From Iodobacter fluviatilis (lineage in GTDB: Bacteria; Pseudomonadota; Gammaproteobacteria; Burkholderiales; Chitinibacteraceae), in the NCBI RefSeq assembly GCF_004194535.1, contig NZ_CP025781.1, positions 3,658,001 through 3,722,000 on the forward strand: a stretch of 64,000 nucleotides of DNA, read 5' to 3'. The translations under genes and the position numbers were made by a program. Of this stretch, positions 26,884-38,516 are shown piece after piece (the first letter of the stretch is position 1; each line of letters opens with the position of its first letter). Under the pieces are notes generated by a model that had not been told where the DNA came from, did not search any database, and was given only the letters and a program-made list of their open reading frames with translations.

Positions 26884-26927
26884 GGGTAAAACGGCTCTTT
26901 TGGTCAGTGTTGGTAACGGTTCTAATC

Positions 26928-26959
26928 ATTATAGTTTTGTATATAATATTTTCAAATAT
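26928..26959. promoter_or_regulatory. overlapping divergent promoters with AT-rich palindrome (probable BigR-type operator)
   Basis: Minus-strand promoter: -35 TTGAAA at 26955-26950, 16-base spacer, -10 TATAAT at 26933-26928, leading to the repressor gene. Plus-strand promoter: -10 TATAAT at 26942-26947, with a weak -35. A perfect palindrome ATATTT-TC-AAATAT at 26946-26959 covers the minus -35 and part of the plus -10, so one bound repressor would block both. Confidence 0.6.
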
Positions 26960-26980
26960 ATTTATTGATGAGGTGTGCTG

Positions 26981-27847
26981 ATGTTGCATCCAAACGTAGA
27001 AGCTTTTTTTGATTCTGCCACCTGTACTGTGAGTTATGTGGTGTTTGATTTCGAGGGTGGTTGCGCCGCTTTAGTAGATACTGTGCTTGATTACGACGCT
27101 AAATCGGGGCGCACTGCAACTCATAGCGCTGATCGTTTGATTGATTTTGTCACGGCAAAAAAATTAACCGTGCAATGGATCCTTGAAACCCATGCTCACG
27201 CCGATCATCTATCTGCCGCGGCATATTTAAAGCGCAAAGTGGGCGGCAAGGTGGCGATTGGCCAGCATATTAATCAAGTGCAAACTATTTTTAAGCCGAT
27301 GTTTGGTTTGGGGCATGATTTTGCTGTGGATGGCAGTCAGTTTGATGTGCTGTTTGCGGCTAACGCCGTGTTTCAGATTGGTGAGCTTAGCGCCAAAGTG
27401 CTGTTTGTGCCGGGGCACACGCCAGCAGATATTGCCTATTGGGTAGGGGATGCACTGTTTGTGGGGGATACGCTGTTTATGCCTGATGTTGGCTCTGCTC
27501 GTTGTGATTTTCCAGGGGGTGATGCGGCGATGCTTTATGATTCAACTCAGCAACTGTTAGCCCTGCCGGATGCAACAAGGATATTTGTTTGTCATGATTA
27601 TCTGCCAGAGCATCGCCAAGCTGTGCAGTGGCAAAGTAGCGTTGCGCAGCAGCGAGCGGGTAATATTCATCTGCATGCTGGGGTGGTAAAGGCAGATTTT
27701 ATTGCGATGCGTGAGGCGCGCGATCAAACCCTTGGTATGCCGCAGTTGATTTTGCCCGCTATTCAAATCAATATTCGTGCGGGAGAGTTTCCCTCTCCTG
27801 ATGCTGATGGTCAGCGTTATTTAAAAATCCCCTTAGATATTTTGTAG
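26981..27847 (+). CDS. MBL-fold persulfide dioxygenase-like hydrolase (Blh/ETHE1 group)
   Basis: A 288-residue metallo-beta-lactamase-fold protein. The iron-binding motif ETHAHADHLSAA (about 69-80), the later His in FVPGHTPADIAYWVGDALFVGDTLF with its Asp, and VCHDY supply the metal ligands. The pattern and the YLK...KIAIG-type N terminus match Blh/ETHE1 proteins that oxidise glutathione persulfide to sulfite. Start 26981 has GAGG seven bases before it; a GTG at 26975 is less likely. Divergent from the BigR-like repressor. Confidence 0.88.
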   Translation: MLHPNVEAFFDSATCTVSYVVFDFEGGCAALVDTVLDYDAKSGRTATHSADRLIDFVTAKKLTVQWILETHAHADHLSAAAYLKRKVGGKVAIGQHINQVQTIFKPMFGLGHDFAVDGSQFDVLFAANAVFQIGELSAKVLFVPGHTPADIAYWVGDALFVGDTLFMPDVGSARCDFPGGDAAMLYDSTQQLLALPDATRIFVCHDYLPEHRQAVQWQSSVAQQRAGNIHLHAGVVKADFIAMREARDQTLGMPQLILPAIQINIRAGEFPSPDADGQRYLKIPLDIL

Positions 27848-27857
27848 AGATCACCTT

Positions 27858-28814
27858 ATGGCCGGTAGCAGCCTTTTAGTATTACTCGATGATATTGCCG
27901 CAGTTTTAGATGATGTAGCCCTCATGACCAAGGTGGCGGCTAAAAAAACCGCTGGGGTGCTGGGAGATGATCTAGCCCTTAATGCCGAGCAGGTTTCTGG
28001 CGTGCGTGCGGAACGAGAGATCCCCGTGGTGTGGGCGGTGGCAAAAGGATCAATACGCAATAAATTGATTTTAGTGCCCACGGCATTAGGGATCAGTGCC
28101 GTGGCTCCTTGGCTGATTACACCTTTATTGATGCTGGGTGGATGCTATTTATGTTTTGAAGGTTTTGAAAAGCTGGCGCATAAATTTTTGCATAGTAGTG
28201 AGGAGCACGCGGATAAAGAAGCGCTGCTTGCTGCCGCACATAACGTTGAGGTCGATTTAGTTGCCTATGAAAAAGACAAAATTCAAGGGGCTATTCGTAC
28301 TGACTTTGTGTTGTCAGCAGAAATTATTGTTATCGCCCTTGGAACTGTTGCTGGGGTATCGATTGCATCTCAACTCGCCGTATTAAGCCTGATTGCAGCT
28401 GTAATGACCGTTGGGGTCTATGGTTTGGTCGCTGGGATTGTTAAGCTGGATGACGCAGGTCTTTATCTGTGCAAAAAAACCGGCCAAGGCCTGTGGCTGC
28501 AAGTGCAGCATAAAGTGGGCCGCTTATGTTTGGTTGGCGCGCCCTATTTAATGAAAACGCTGACCGTGGTAGGCACCATTGCAATGTTTATGGTGGGAGG
28601 AGGGATTCTTACTCATGGCTTTGCACCTGCTCATGATCTTATTCATCATATCGCCCTAGCAGTGCGCGAAATTGCTAGCATTGGCCCTCTGCTTTACGCC
28701 GTATTACCGATATTATTGGACGCCGTGGTAGGCGTTATTGCTGGTGCAATTTTGCTGGTGCTTAGCATGGCGGTAGCGGGTATTGTGAAATTAATCAGGC
28801 CGCAGCAGGTCTAG
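27858..28814 (+). CDS. DUF808 family membrane protein (YedI-like)
   Basis: A 318-residue membrane protein of the DUF808/YedI family, starting MAGSSLLVLLDDIAAVLDDVA and containing KTAGVLGDDLALNAEQVSG and WAVAKGS, family hallmarks. Several hydrophobic segments follow. Function is unknown. It is 10 bases downstream of the persulfide-dioxygenase-like gene and so probably shares its sulfide-responsive promoter. The TAG stop codon is part of the CTAG end of a miniature transposon. Confidence 0.87.
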   Translation: MAGSSLLVLLDDIAAVLDDVALMTKVAAKKTAGVLGDDLALNAEQVSGVRAEREIPVVWAVAKGSIRNKLILVPTALGISAVAPWLITPLLMLGGCYLCFEGFEKLAHKFLHSSEEHADKEALLAAAHNVEVDLVAYEKDKIQGAIRTDFVLSAEIIVIALGTVAGVSIASQLAVLSLIAAVMTVGVYGLVAGIVKLDDAGLYLCKKTGQGLWLQVQHKVGRLCLVGAPYLMKTLTVVGTIAMFMVGGGILTHGFAPAHDLIHHIALAVREIASIGPLLYAVLPILLDAVVGVIAGAILLVLSMAVAGIVKLIRPQQV

Positions 28815-29003
28815 GGTCTGTTGACGTTTCATTAACGCCGTGCAGCCCCAAAAATGGACTAAACCCGAAGGGCTGAGCCGGAAAATGGCTATTCACTGCG
28901 TTATGCTCCTCGATAATAACCCGTTATTACCTTCGTCACATGCCTTGTGCTTGGCCGTTTTCCGGCTCAGCGCAATGGCGAATGAAACGTCAACAGGGCC
29001 TAG
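28811..29003 (-). mobile_element. miniature inverted-repeat element, family 1, copy B
   Basis: A 193-bp element with near-perfect 23-bp terminal inverted repeats (left CTAGGGTCTGTTGACGTTTC..., right end its inverse with two mismatches). Its internal sequence runs opposite to copies A and C. It carries an extra left segment (CCCCAAAAATGGAC region) also seen in inverted form in copy C. The left CTAG includes the stop codon of the DUF808 gene. Confidence 0.85.
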
Positions 29004-29752
29004 TGTTTACTATCAGTATGTTGATTTGCATATTCGTTTATGCAATAAAACTATTCTAAATTCATTTGGATCTAAAAAAATTACAAGGTTCAACATTTTT
29101 ACAATATTGCTGCAGTTTTTAGCCAATTAATCTATCTTGCGGAGTGGGTGTGGGTAGAGAATAAAGGAGGATTAGAGTAATTTTTTTTATATAGTATTGA
29201 TTTTAATGAATTTAATTTATTATTTCATGATAGGGCGAAGGTAAATGGGTCTTGCTCAGTAGATCAGTAAACTCTCATAATTTGAATCTTTTTGGGGCCA
29301 GAGACGTTCAATGCTACAAAAAAATGCTGGCACATTAATCATCTGTTACAAAACGTGATGTTAATAGGCAAAAAGCACAGTAAAATCGCGTCATTATTGA
29401 GTGGATGCGAGCGACCAGTAACGCTTAAGTCTGGTATCCTATTTGCTTGGCTTGTACGATATTTACTGGACGCAAGGCTAAAGTGAAGGTTTACTGAATC
29501 AGAAAAAATAAGGTGGCTTAACCTAGCTAATTTCACTAATATTTTACTGTAATTGAAAAGTGCGCGCTAATCATATTGGTAAGCGAGTACAAATGAGTAG
29601 GAATGTGGCTGATAATGAGCAGCCTGCAGACCTAATAAACACTGAATAATAGGCTGGACCGATATTGTTTTAGATACTTCATCAAACGCTTAATGGGCAG
29701 GTGATGAAGTTTTTTTAAAAGGATAGATCGACTCGCCAAGAGACCTTAAAGA
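29004..29752. other. AT-rich gap between the miniature element and zipA
   Basis: About 750 bases with no recognisable gene; the longest reading frames have no family resemblance or good ribosome-binding site. The base composition is more AT-rich than the neighbours. Near its end, 29676-29716, is a terminator-like hairpin just before zipA (listed separately). Possibly decayed DNA or an unrecognised small RNA. Confidence 0.4.
29676..29716 (+). terminator. terminator-like hairpin upstream of zipA
   Basis: ACTTCATCA (29676-29684) pairs perfectly with TGATGAAGT (29702-29710), 17-base loop, followed by T6. It sits only 37 bases before the zipA ATG, so it either ends an unidentified upstream transcript or attenuates zipA. 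Confidence 0.55.
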
Positions 29753-30949
29753 ATGACCGATTTGCAATTAGGATCGCTGATTGTAGGTGGCGTGATTGTC
29801 GCCGCTGTCTATGCCTTCAATTGGTGGCAGGAATACCGCTATCGCCAGCAAGCCGCCAAGGCCTTTGCCCGTAATGAAAGCGATGCGCTGCTGGATGTGC
29901 CCAAAAACATGGTGCGCTCAGCAGGGGCAAGCCGGATGGAACCAAGCCTAGAGACGGCCGAATTGGTGCCTGAGCGCTTTGAGCCCCTGCTGGTTGAGCC
30001 GGAGTTGGAAGTTGCCCCTGCTTATCAGCCACAACCTCAAACGGCCCCCGTGCGCGAGCCTTATATCGAACCACCGGTAGCGCCTTCGGTGGCGGTAGAT
30101 GCCGCGCCTTATGTGCCAGAGCCGGTTAAGGTTGCTGCGCCAGTCAGTGATGACAGTGAAGCACTCGCAAGTAGCTTGCTCGATTCATCGATTGATTTTG
30201 TTGCAGAAGTTCATGCTACAGAAGTGATTGCAGCGGCAGATTTACCGGTATTTAGGGGCTCTAAGCGCGTACAGGTAATGGGTAGCCAAAATAATCGCTG
30301 GGAAGCCTGTTTACCAAGTTCGCGTTCGCGTTATAAAGAGCTGAAAATTGGTTTGCAATTGGCTGATCGTCAAGGGGCATTAAGCTCAGAGCAGCTCAAT
30401 GCTTTTTGTATGTCGGTACAGCAGTTTGCTGATGAGCACGAGGCGGTGGTGACTTTTCCCCAGCGCTCAGCCAAATTAACCGCTGCAACTAATCTAGATG
30501 AGTTTTGCGCTAGTGTGGACGTGCTCATTGGTTTAAATGTGATGGCAGCAAGCCGCCCGTTCCCAATGGAGCGCGTGCGCTTATTGGCTGAAAACGCGGG
30601 CTTGGTTCGCAGCCCAGAGGGTGCGTTTCACTACCGTAGCGATTCAGGTAAAACATTGTTTACCTTGTCAAACTATGATCAGACCCCTCTTGGCAATACC
30701 TCGAGTGGCCTTACGCTCCTGTTTGATGTACCACGGGTGGCGGGTGGCGTATCGGTGTTTGATTATTTTGCTGAATTTGCACAGCACTTATCGGTGGCAC
30801 TATCTGGTGAGCTGGTTGACGATAATAGCAAGCCCCTAACCGAAGCAAGTTTAGATAATATCCGCAAGCAATTAGGCGTGTTGTACGCAAAAATGGATGA
30901 TAGAGGCATTGCTCCAGGCTCTGTGGCGGCTTTGCGTTTATTTGCGTAG
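29753..30949 (+). CDS. zipA: cell division protein ZipA
   Basis: A 398-residue inner-membrane anchor for FtsZ. One N-terminal membrane helix (about 5-24), a basic patch (YRYRQQAAKAF), a long Pro/Val/Glu-rich linker (about 55-170), and the C-terminal FtsZ-binding domain (about 240-390; NVMAASRPFPMERV and VPRVAGGVSVFDYFAEFAQHLS regions). It precedes ligA with one lipoprotein gene between them; smc-zipA-ligA is a frequent order, but smc is not upstream here. Confidence 0.85.
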   Translation: MTDLQLGSLIVGGVIVAAVYAFNWWQEYRYRQQAAKAFARNESDALLDVPKNMVRSAGASRMEPSLETAELVPERFEPLLVEPELEVAPAYQPQPQTAPVREPYIEPPVAPSVAVDAAPYVPEPVKVAAPVSDDSEALASSLLDSSIDFVAEVHATEVIAAADLPVFRGSKRVQVMGSQNNRWEACLPSSRSRYKELKIGLQLADRQGALSSEQLNAFCMSVQQFADEHEAVVTFPQRSAKLTAATNLDEFCASVDVLIGLNVMAASRPFPMERVRLLAENAGLVRSPEGAFHYRSDSGKTLFTLSNYDQTPLGNTSSGLTLLFDVPRVAGGVSVFDYFAEFAQHLSVALSGELVDDNSKPLTEASLDNIRKQLGVLYAKMDDRGIAPGSVAALRLFA

Positions 30950-30970
30950 TTTTTGGTGGGATGTGTTACT

Positions 30971-30999
30971 GCAATGCCGCTGTTCGTCAGCGGCATTGC
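30971..30999 (+). terminator. terminator after zipA
   Basis: Perfect 12-bp stem GCAATGCCGCTG (30971-30982) with CAGCGGCATTGC (30988-30999), 5-base loop, followed by TATTTT. Confidence 0.75.
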
Positions 31000-31089
31000 T
31001 ATTTTGGGCTGTAAATAGGCATCTTGTGCTGCATTTTTTGCCTAGAGTGACGATATAGACTTTATTGCTGTTACGCTGAGAGAAGGGTC

Positions 31090-31653
31090 ATGAAACGCGC
31101 CCGATTAAGCTATGCGGCTCTATGTTTGAGCTTGACTTCTTGTGCTGCCCTTCTGCCCGATTCAGAGCAAATTAGCCGTACTCCTTGGCCAGATTATCAA
31201 ACGGCGGAGCAGGTGTTTAAAGGTGTTCCCTTGGAAACCACCAGTTTGCAACAGTTGCATGCAATGGGCTTGGATCCAGCTAAAACGCCAAATATTGTCG
31301 TACTGAGTTATGCTGATTTAATGCGTCGTCTGGCATTAAGTGGTGCAGGCGAGCCGCGTTTATTAGCACCGCAAATCCAAGCCTGTATTGCTGCTCAAAC
31401 TTCGTGCTTTGCTTATGAAATTGAGCAGAAAAGCTCAGTAAGAAAACGCTATGGCAATTTCTGGGCAGATTTTTTAAATTTTGAACGAAAAACGGTTATT
31501 TCTGGTTGGCATTTTGATGTCATTTTCATTGTTCAGAATGAACGTCTTGTGTATAAATTGTGGAGTGGTACGCCGAGTATCGAGCAATTTGAACAAGAAA
31601 ATACCCCGCTGGGGCCTTTTCAAGGCTTGGGAATATCGATTCTGACCAAATAG
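31090..31653 (+). CDS. predicted lipoprotein of unknown function
   Basis: A 187-residue protein with a lipoprotein signal (residues 1-17, LSLTSC lipobox, Cys18). The mature part has paired Cys at about 98 and 105 (ACIAAQTSCF), a basic/aromatic stretch (RKRYGNFWADFLNFERK), and a beta-rich end. It looks like an outer-membrane or periplasmic protein; the family is not recognised. Conserved placement between zipA and ligA would suggest an envelope role, but that is inference. AGAAGGGTC precedes the start. Confidence 0.7.
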   Translation: MKRARLSYAALCLSLTSCAALLPDSEQISRTPWPDYQTAEQVFKGVPLETTSLQQLHAMGLDPAKTPNIVVLSYADLMRRLALSGAGEPRLLAPQIQACIAAQTSCFAYEIEQKSSVRKRYGNFWADFLNFERKTVISGWHFDVIFIVQNERLVYKLWSGTPSIEQFEQENTPLGPFQGLGISILTK

Positions 31654-31933
31654 TTATTGGCTGTTCTCATATTTTGTAATGGCATCAATGGGGGGACTAT
31701 GAACTGGGCCCAGTGTTCAGGTGCTGGATTTGCTTTTGCGTAGTAGTAAATTATCTCTATTTAGCGGGCTTATCCAGAGCGGCTCCATGTGATGCAGCGT
31801 AATTTTTAAATCACAATAAAATTACAAAAAACGTAAAAACAAGGGGTATTCTTGAGTGTTTGGACTGCTCATGTTTTGGCGTATATTCTTGTTGTACATC
31901 CTCGCTATTTCAGCTTCCGCATAAAATCAATAG

Positions 31934-34494
<2,561 letters not shown>

Positions 34495-34498
<4 letters not shown>

Positions 34499-34750
34499 AT
34501 TCGTCATTGCGCTTAGCCGGAAAACGGCCAAGCACAAGGCATGTGACGAAGACAATAACGGGTTATTGTCGAGGAGCATCACGCAGTGAATGGCCATGTT
34601 CCGGCTCAGCCCTTCGGGTTTAGCCCATTTTTGGGGCGGAACGAAAGTTAAAAATCGCTCATGCTACGTGTACCATGTCGCAATTTTCTCCTTGTTCAGC
34701 CCCAAAACTGGGCCAAACGCAGCCGTGAATGAAACGTCAACAGACCCTAG
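34495..34750 (+). mobile_element. miniature inverted-repeat element, family 1, copy C (left end damaged)
   Basis: The 256-bp longest copy, same orientation as copy A. After CTAG it lacks the first part of the left terminal repeat (GGTCTGTTGACGTTTC missing) and goes straight into the shared core ATTGCGCTTAGCCGG. The right end is intact: AATGAAACGTCAACAGACCC then TAG. It carries an extra internal segment of about 90 bases not in copy A. The left end was probably lost when the family 2 element inserted. It ends 90 bases before the HTH-galU reading frame. Confidence 0.8.
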
Positions 34751-34839
34751 GGTACGCAGTAGCGTGTTTATCTTGTTAAACATTTGTGAATTTTGCAATG
34801 CAGGTTGACGTGGGTGTTTATTTATATAAACATTGCAGA

Positions 34840-35019
34840 ATGCGAAAGTCTGAAGCAATCAAACTGTTTGGTACCCAAACTCGCCTAGCCGATGCGCTAG
34901 GGCTTGGGCGCTCAGCCGTTTCCCAGTGGCCAGATGAATTGGCGCAGCGCCAAGCTGACCAAGTACTGGGGGCGGCATTAAGGCTCGGTTTACTCTCTAC
35001 TTCATATCAGGATTCCCAA
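34840..35019 (+). CDS. Cro-like helix-turn-helix segment in frame with galU
   Basis: Sixty codons that read straight into galU without a stop. The segment [20 protein letters not shown] followed by [20 protein letters not shown] is a typical small Cro/DicC-type DNA-binding domain, with the recognition helix around RSAVSQW. Only a short linker (STSYQDSQ) joins it to the GalU Met. Either the cell makes a regulator-GalU fusion, or this is a decayed or leaky regulator ORF and GalU is made from its own start. No strong ribosome-binding site is seen before 34840. Confidence 0.55.
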
Positions 35020-35889
35020 ATGCAAAAAGTACGCAAGGCCGTATTCCCCGTTGCCGGTATGGGCACTCGTTTTTTGCCTGCCACAAAAGCTAGCCCAAAA
35101 GAAATGATGCCGGTAGTTGATAAGCCTTTGATCCAGTACGCCGTTGAAGAAGCGCTGGCGGCAGGTATCACCGAAATGATCTTTATTACGGGCCGTAATA
35201 AACGCAGTATTGAAGATCACTTTGATAAAGCTTATGAGTTAGAAGCCGAGCTAGAAGCCAAAAATAAACAAGCCCTGCTAGAGATACTCAGAAATATTAT
35301 TCCAAAGTCAGTGAGCTGTATTTATATTCGTCAGCCAGAAGCCCTAGGCCTAGGCCACGCCGTTCTCTGCGCTAAACCCGTAGTAGGCGACGAGCCATTT
35401 GCGGTGATTCTGGCCGATGACTTGATTGATGGTGGCGCGACCAGCGAAATGAAACGTATGGTCGATGTATTCAGTGACACCCATTGCTCTATCTTGGGGG
35501 TAGAGCAAGTACCACAACAAGACACGGGCTCTTACGGAATTGTTGAAGTTCAGGAAGGCAATGGCCGTTTAAAAATCACTAATATTGTTGAAAAACCAAA
35601 ACCAGAAGAAGCACCATCTAATTTGGCCGTTGTGGGGCGCTATATTCTCACCCCGCGCATTTTCCACCACCTGCAGCATGTGCAGCCAGGTAAGGGTGGT
35701 GAAATCCAGCTTACTGATGGCATCTTTGCACTGATGCAAGAGCAGCATATCTTGGCGCATAAAATTATCGGCACTCGCTACGATTGCGGCTCTAAGCTAG
35801 GCTATCTGAAAGCCACTATGGCGTATGGCATGAAGCATTGTGAAGTGGGTGAAGAGTTTTCTGCTTACTTGAAAAACCTTAAATCATAA
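35020..35889 (+). CDS. galU: UTP-glucose-1-phosphate uridylyltransferase GalU
   Basis: A 289-residue nucleotidyltransferase that makes UDP-glucose for envelope polysaccharides. Motifs: [24 protein letters not shown] (about 4-27), the catalytic/binding region [14 protein letters not shown], and [10 protein letters not shown]. The ATG at 35020 is preceded by AGGA seven bases upstream, supporting independent initiation, although the same frame is open back to 34786 and adds a Cro-like HTH. Followed by a terminator, so it is separate from the sugar locus downstream. Confidence 0.92.
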   Translation: MQKVRKAVFPVAGMGTRFLPATKASPKEMMPVVDKPLIQYAVEEALAAGITEMIFITGRNKRSIEDHFDKAYELEAELEAKNKQALLEILRNIIPKSVSCIYIRQPEALGLGHAVLCAKPVVGDEPFAVILADDLIDGGATSEMKRMVDVFSDTHCSILGVEQVPQQDTGSYGIVEVQEGNGRLKITNIVEKPKPEEAPSNLAVVGRYILTPRIFHHLQHVQPGKGGEIQLTDGIFALMQEQHILAHKIIGTRYDCGSKLGYLKATMAYGMKHCEVGEEFSAYLKNLKS

Positions 35890-35910
35890 TTTATTTATTT
35901 CATTAAGCTT

Positions 35911-35950
35911 GCAAAAAAAGGCGGCCCTACTGGTGTCGCTTTTTTTTTTG
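35911..35950 (+). terminator. terminator after galU
   Basis: GCAAAAAAAGGCG (35911-35923) and CGCTTTTTTTTTTGC (35938-35952) can pair with a large loop; a T10 run follows the GC pairs. It lies 22 bases past the galU stop. Confidence 0.65.
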
Positions 35951-36103
35951 CTCTATGATGCTTAGTAAGCTGATCTAGATAGACATATGCTATTTCAGTA
36001 TTTAATTCTGACTTTGCGTATGTTGTTTTTACTGCGTAATCAGTTTTTTTATAAGGTTTGTAAATTTAAAAACGAATTTTATAAATACCTTAAGGAATCA
36101 AAT

Positions 36104-36889
36104 ATGAAAGTAGTCATTTTAGCCGGTGGTTTAGGCACTCGTTTAGGTGAAGAAACTGACGTGCATCCTAAGCCTATGGTTGAAATTGGCGGGCGGCCTA
36201 TTTTATGGCACATCATGAAAATGTATTCGCATTATGGTTATAACGACTTTGTTATTTTGCTGGGGTATAAAGGAAATTTAATTAAAGAGTTTTTTGCTAA
36301 TTATTTTCTTTATCAGGGTGATGTAACCATTGATTTAAGTAATAACCAAATTGAAGTGCACCGCAATCAGTCAGAGCCATGGAAAGTTACTTTATTAGAG
36401 ACGGGTTTAAAAAGCCAAACTGGCGGGCGTATTTTGCGTGCCAGAGATTATCTGGGCGATGAAGATTTTATGCTGACGTATGGTGATGGTGTTTCAGATA
36501 TTGATATTGCCGCCTTACTGGCGCAGCACCAGCAGCATGATGGCTTGGTCACGATGACGACTGTTCAGCCTGAGGCTCGCTTTGGTATGGTCGATCCTGA
36601 TTCCGCTGGGTTTATTCGCGAATTCAAAGAAAAACCGATTTCTGATCAAGCTTGGATTAATGGCGGCTTTATGGTGTGCCGCTCAGGCGTGTTTGATTAT
36701 ATAAAAGAGGGCGATCTGACTATATTTGAGCGCCTTCCTCTCGAAGAATTAGCCAGCGATGGCAAACTACTTGCCTACCGGCATAGAGGTTTCTGGAAGT
36801 GCATGGATACCTTGAGGGATAAAATTCAACTTAATCAGCTTTGGGACCAAGGTAAAGCGCCTTGGAAGCAATGGGATGAATTGGGCTAA
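36104..36889 (+). CDS. rfbF: glucose-1-phosphate cytidylyltransferase RfbF
   Basis: A 261-residue enzyme that makes CDP-glucose from CTP and glucose-1-phosphate, the entry step to CDP-linked deoxysugars. Motifs: VVILAGGLGTRLGEET (about 3-18), KPMVEIGGRPILWHIMK, LTYGDGVSDIDI and the ending FWKCMDTLRDKIQLNQLW. An upstream ATG at 35987 is rejected because AAGGAATC lies just before 36104 and the family starts there. First gene of the sugar locus. Confidence 0.94.
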   Translation: MKVVILAGGLGTRLGEETDVHPKPMVEIGGRPILWHIMKMYSHYGYNDFVILLGYKGNLIKEFFANYFLYQGDVTIDLSNNQIEVHRNQSEPWKVTLLETGLKSQTGGRILRARDYLGDEDFMLTYGDGVSDIDIAALLAQHQQHDGLVTMTTVQPEARFGMVDPDSAGFIREFKEKPISDQAWINGGFMVCRSGVFDYIKEGDLTIFERLPLEELASDGKLLAYRHRGFWKCMDTLRDKIQLNQLWDQGKAPWKQWDELG

Positions 36890-36891
36890 AA

Positions 36892-37965
36892 ATGTTTGCT
36901 GATTGCTATCGTAATAAAAAAGTATTTATCACTGGGCATACTGGTTTTAAAGGTAGCTGGCTAAGTCTGTGGCTAAGCCAATTATCCGCCAAGGTGTATG
37001 GCTATGCTCTGGCTCCTTTAGAGGGGGAGCGTTCGCATTACGCTAAGCTTGCTTTGCCTCTTGAATCAAACGTGGCAGATATTTGTGATTTTGCAAGGCT
37101 GAGTGCCGCTTTGCAGGATGCTAGCCCAGAGATTGTCTTTCATTTAGCCGCCCAGCCTTTGGTATTAGAGAGCTACCGCGACCCTGTAACGACGTGGAAT
37201 ACCAATGTGATGGGCACGGTGAATCTACTGGAAGCTTGCCGCCATGTGCCTTCGATTAAGGCTGTGGTGGTGATTACCACGGATAAATGCTACCAAAATC
37301 AAGAATGGTCTTGGCCCTATCGGGAGTGCGATGCCTTGGGCGGGCACGATCCTTATAGCGCCTCGAAAGCGGCGGCTGAGCTGGTGGTTGCATCTTATCG
37401 CGCTAGTTTTTCGCCGCAAGATTTGTCTCGATCGCTGTTGATTGCAACGGCCAGAGCGGGCAATGTGATCGGAGGTGGTGATTGGGCGCAAGATCGATTG
37501 GTGCCGGATGCCGTGCGTGCGGTACAAGCAGGGCGCTATGTGGAGATTCGCAACCCCAAGGCGGTGCGGCCTTGGCAGCATGTGCTTGAACCTTTGTCTG
37601 CTTATTTATTGATTGGGCAGCACTTACTTGCAGGCAATGAAGGTGCTGCGAAAGCTTGGAATGTGGGGCCGAGTGAACGGGATGTGGCCTCTGTGGCTGG
37701 GGTATTAGATGGGCTTGGTCAATATTGGCCTGAGCTGAAATGGCAGGGAACTGCAGCCCTCGCACATGAAACGCAAGCTTTGCGGCTGGATTCATCGCAG
37801 ATTGCGACAGCATTAAAGTGGAGTCCTGTCTGGCCACTGTCACGTGCATTGGCTGAAACGGCAGCTTGGTATCGGCGTGGCGACAGTGCTTATTTGCATA
37901 GCTTACCGCAGTTGCACGCTTATATTGCTGATGCTGCGGCGGCCAATTTGGGCTGGGCTATTTAA
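36892..37965 (+). CDS. rfbG: CDP-glucose 4,6-dehydratase RfbG
   Basis: A 357-residue short-chain dehydrogenase/reductase that converts CDP-glucose to CDP-4-keto-6-deoxyglucose. It has the NAD-binding GHTGFKGSW (about 15-23), FHLAAQPLV, TTDKCYQNQEW and the catalytic YSASKAAAE Tyr-Lys pair. Starts 2 bases after rfbF and overlaps the next gene by one base (TAATG). Confidence 0.94.
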   Translation: MFADCYRNKKVFITGHTGFKGSWLSLWLSQLSAKVYGYALAPLEGERSHYAKLALPLESNVADICDFARLSAALQDASPEIVFHLAAQPLVLESYRDPVTTWNTNVMGTVNLLEACRHVPSIKAVVVITTDKCYQNQEWSWPYRECDALGGHDPYSASKAAAELVVASYRASFSPQDLSRSLLIATARAGNVIGGGDWAQDRLVPDAVRAVQAGRYVEIRNPKAVRPWQHVLEPLSAYLLIGQHLLAGNEGAAKAWNVGPSERDVASVAGVLDGLGQYWPELKWQGTAALAHETQALRLDSSQIATALKWSPVWPLSRALAETAAWYRRGDSAYLHSLPQLHAYIADAAAANLGWAI

Positions 37966-38516
37966 TGCGAATTTTACCCTTAGATATTGCCGGTGCAGCC
38001 ATCTTAGAATCTGATCGCCATGGCGATGAGCGTGGTGGTTTTGCACGCTGGTTTTGTGAGCATGAACTGAGCGCAGTATTAAATGGCGCGTCGATTCGGC
38101 AGATGAATCACTCGACCAGTCTCCAGTGCGGCACGGTGCGAGGAATGCATTTTCAGTATGCGCCGCAGGCAGAGAAAAAGATTATTCGCTGCCTAGCAGG
38201 ACGTATTTTTGATGTGGTGCTCGATCTACGTGCCGGGTCGGAGACGTTTTTACAGTGGCGCGGGGTGGAGTTGTCTGGGGGCGATGATCGCGCTTTACTT
38301 ATCCCAGAAGGCTGCGCACATGGCTTTCAAACACTGAGCGATCAGGTGCAAATGCTCTATTTACATACTGCTTTTTATGCGCCAGAGCTTGAGGCCGCTG
38401 TGGCCTACAATGATCCTCGTGTGCAAATTGCTTGGCCCTTACCCATTACGGTAGTGTCAGACAGAGATCGTCAACACCCTTATTTGCCGGTAGATTTTTT
38501 TGGGATAACGCTATGA
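37965..38516 (+). CDS. dTDP-4-dehydrorhamnose 3,5-epimerase family protein
   Basis: A 183-residue cupin-fold epimerase of the RfbC family. The catalytic His is in GTVRGMHFQYAP and the Tyr/Asp region is around ILEGCAHGFQTLSD. In this locus the substrate is presumably the CDP-4-keto-6-deoxyglucose made by RfbF and RfbG rather than a dTDP sugar; this is inferred from the neighbours. Overlaps both neighbours. Confidence 0.87.
   Translation: MRILPLDIAGAAILESDRHGDERGGFARWFCEHELSAVLNGASIRQMNHSTSLQCGTVRGMHFQYAPQAEKKIIRCLAGRIFDVVLDLRAGSETFLQWRGVELSGGDDRALLIPEGCAHGFQTLSDQVQMLYLHTAFYAPELEAAVAYNDPRVQIAWPLPITVVSDRDRQHPYLPVDFFGITL

Noticed and set aside
29292-29486. A 64-residue ORF upstream of zipA
   Set aside because: No ribosome-binding site, no recognised domain and composition like the surrounding AT-rich gap.
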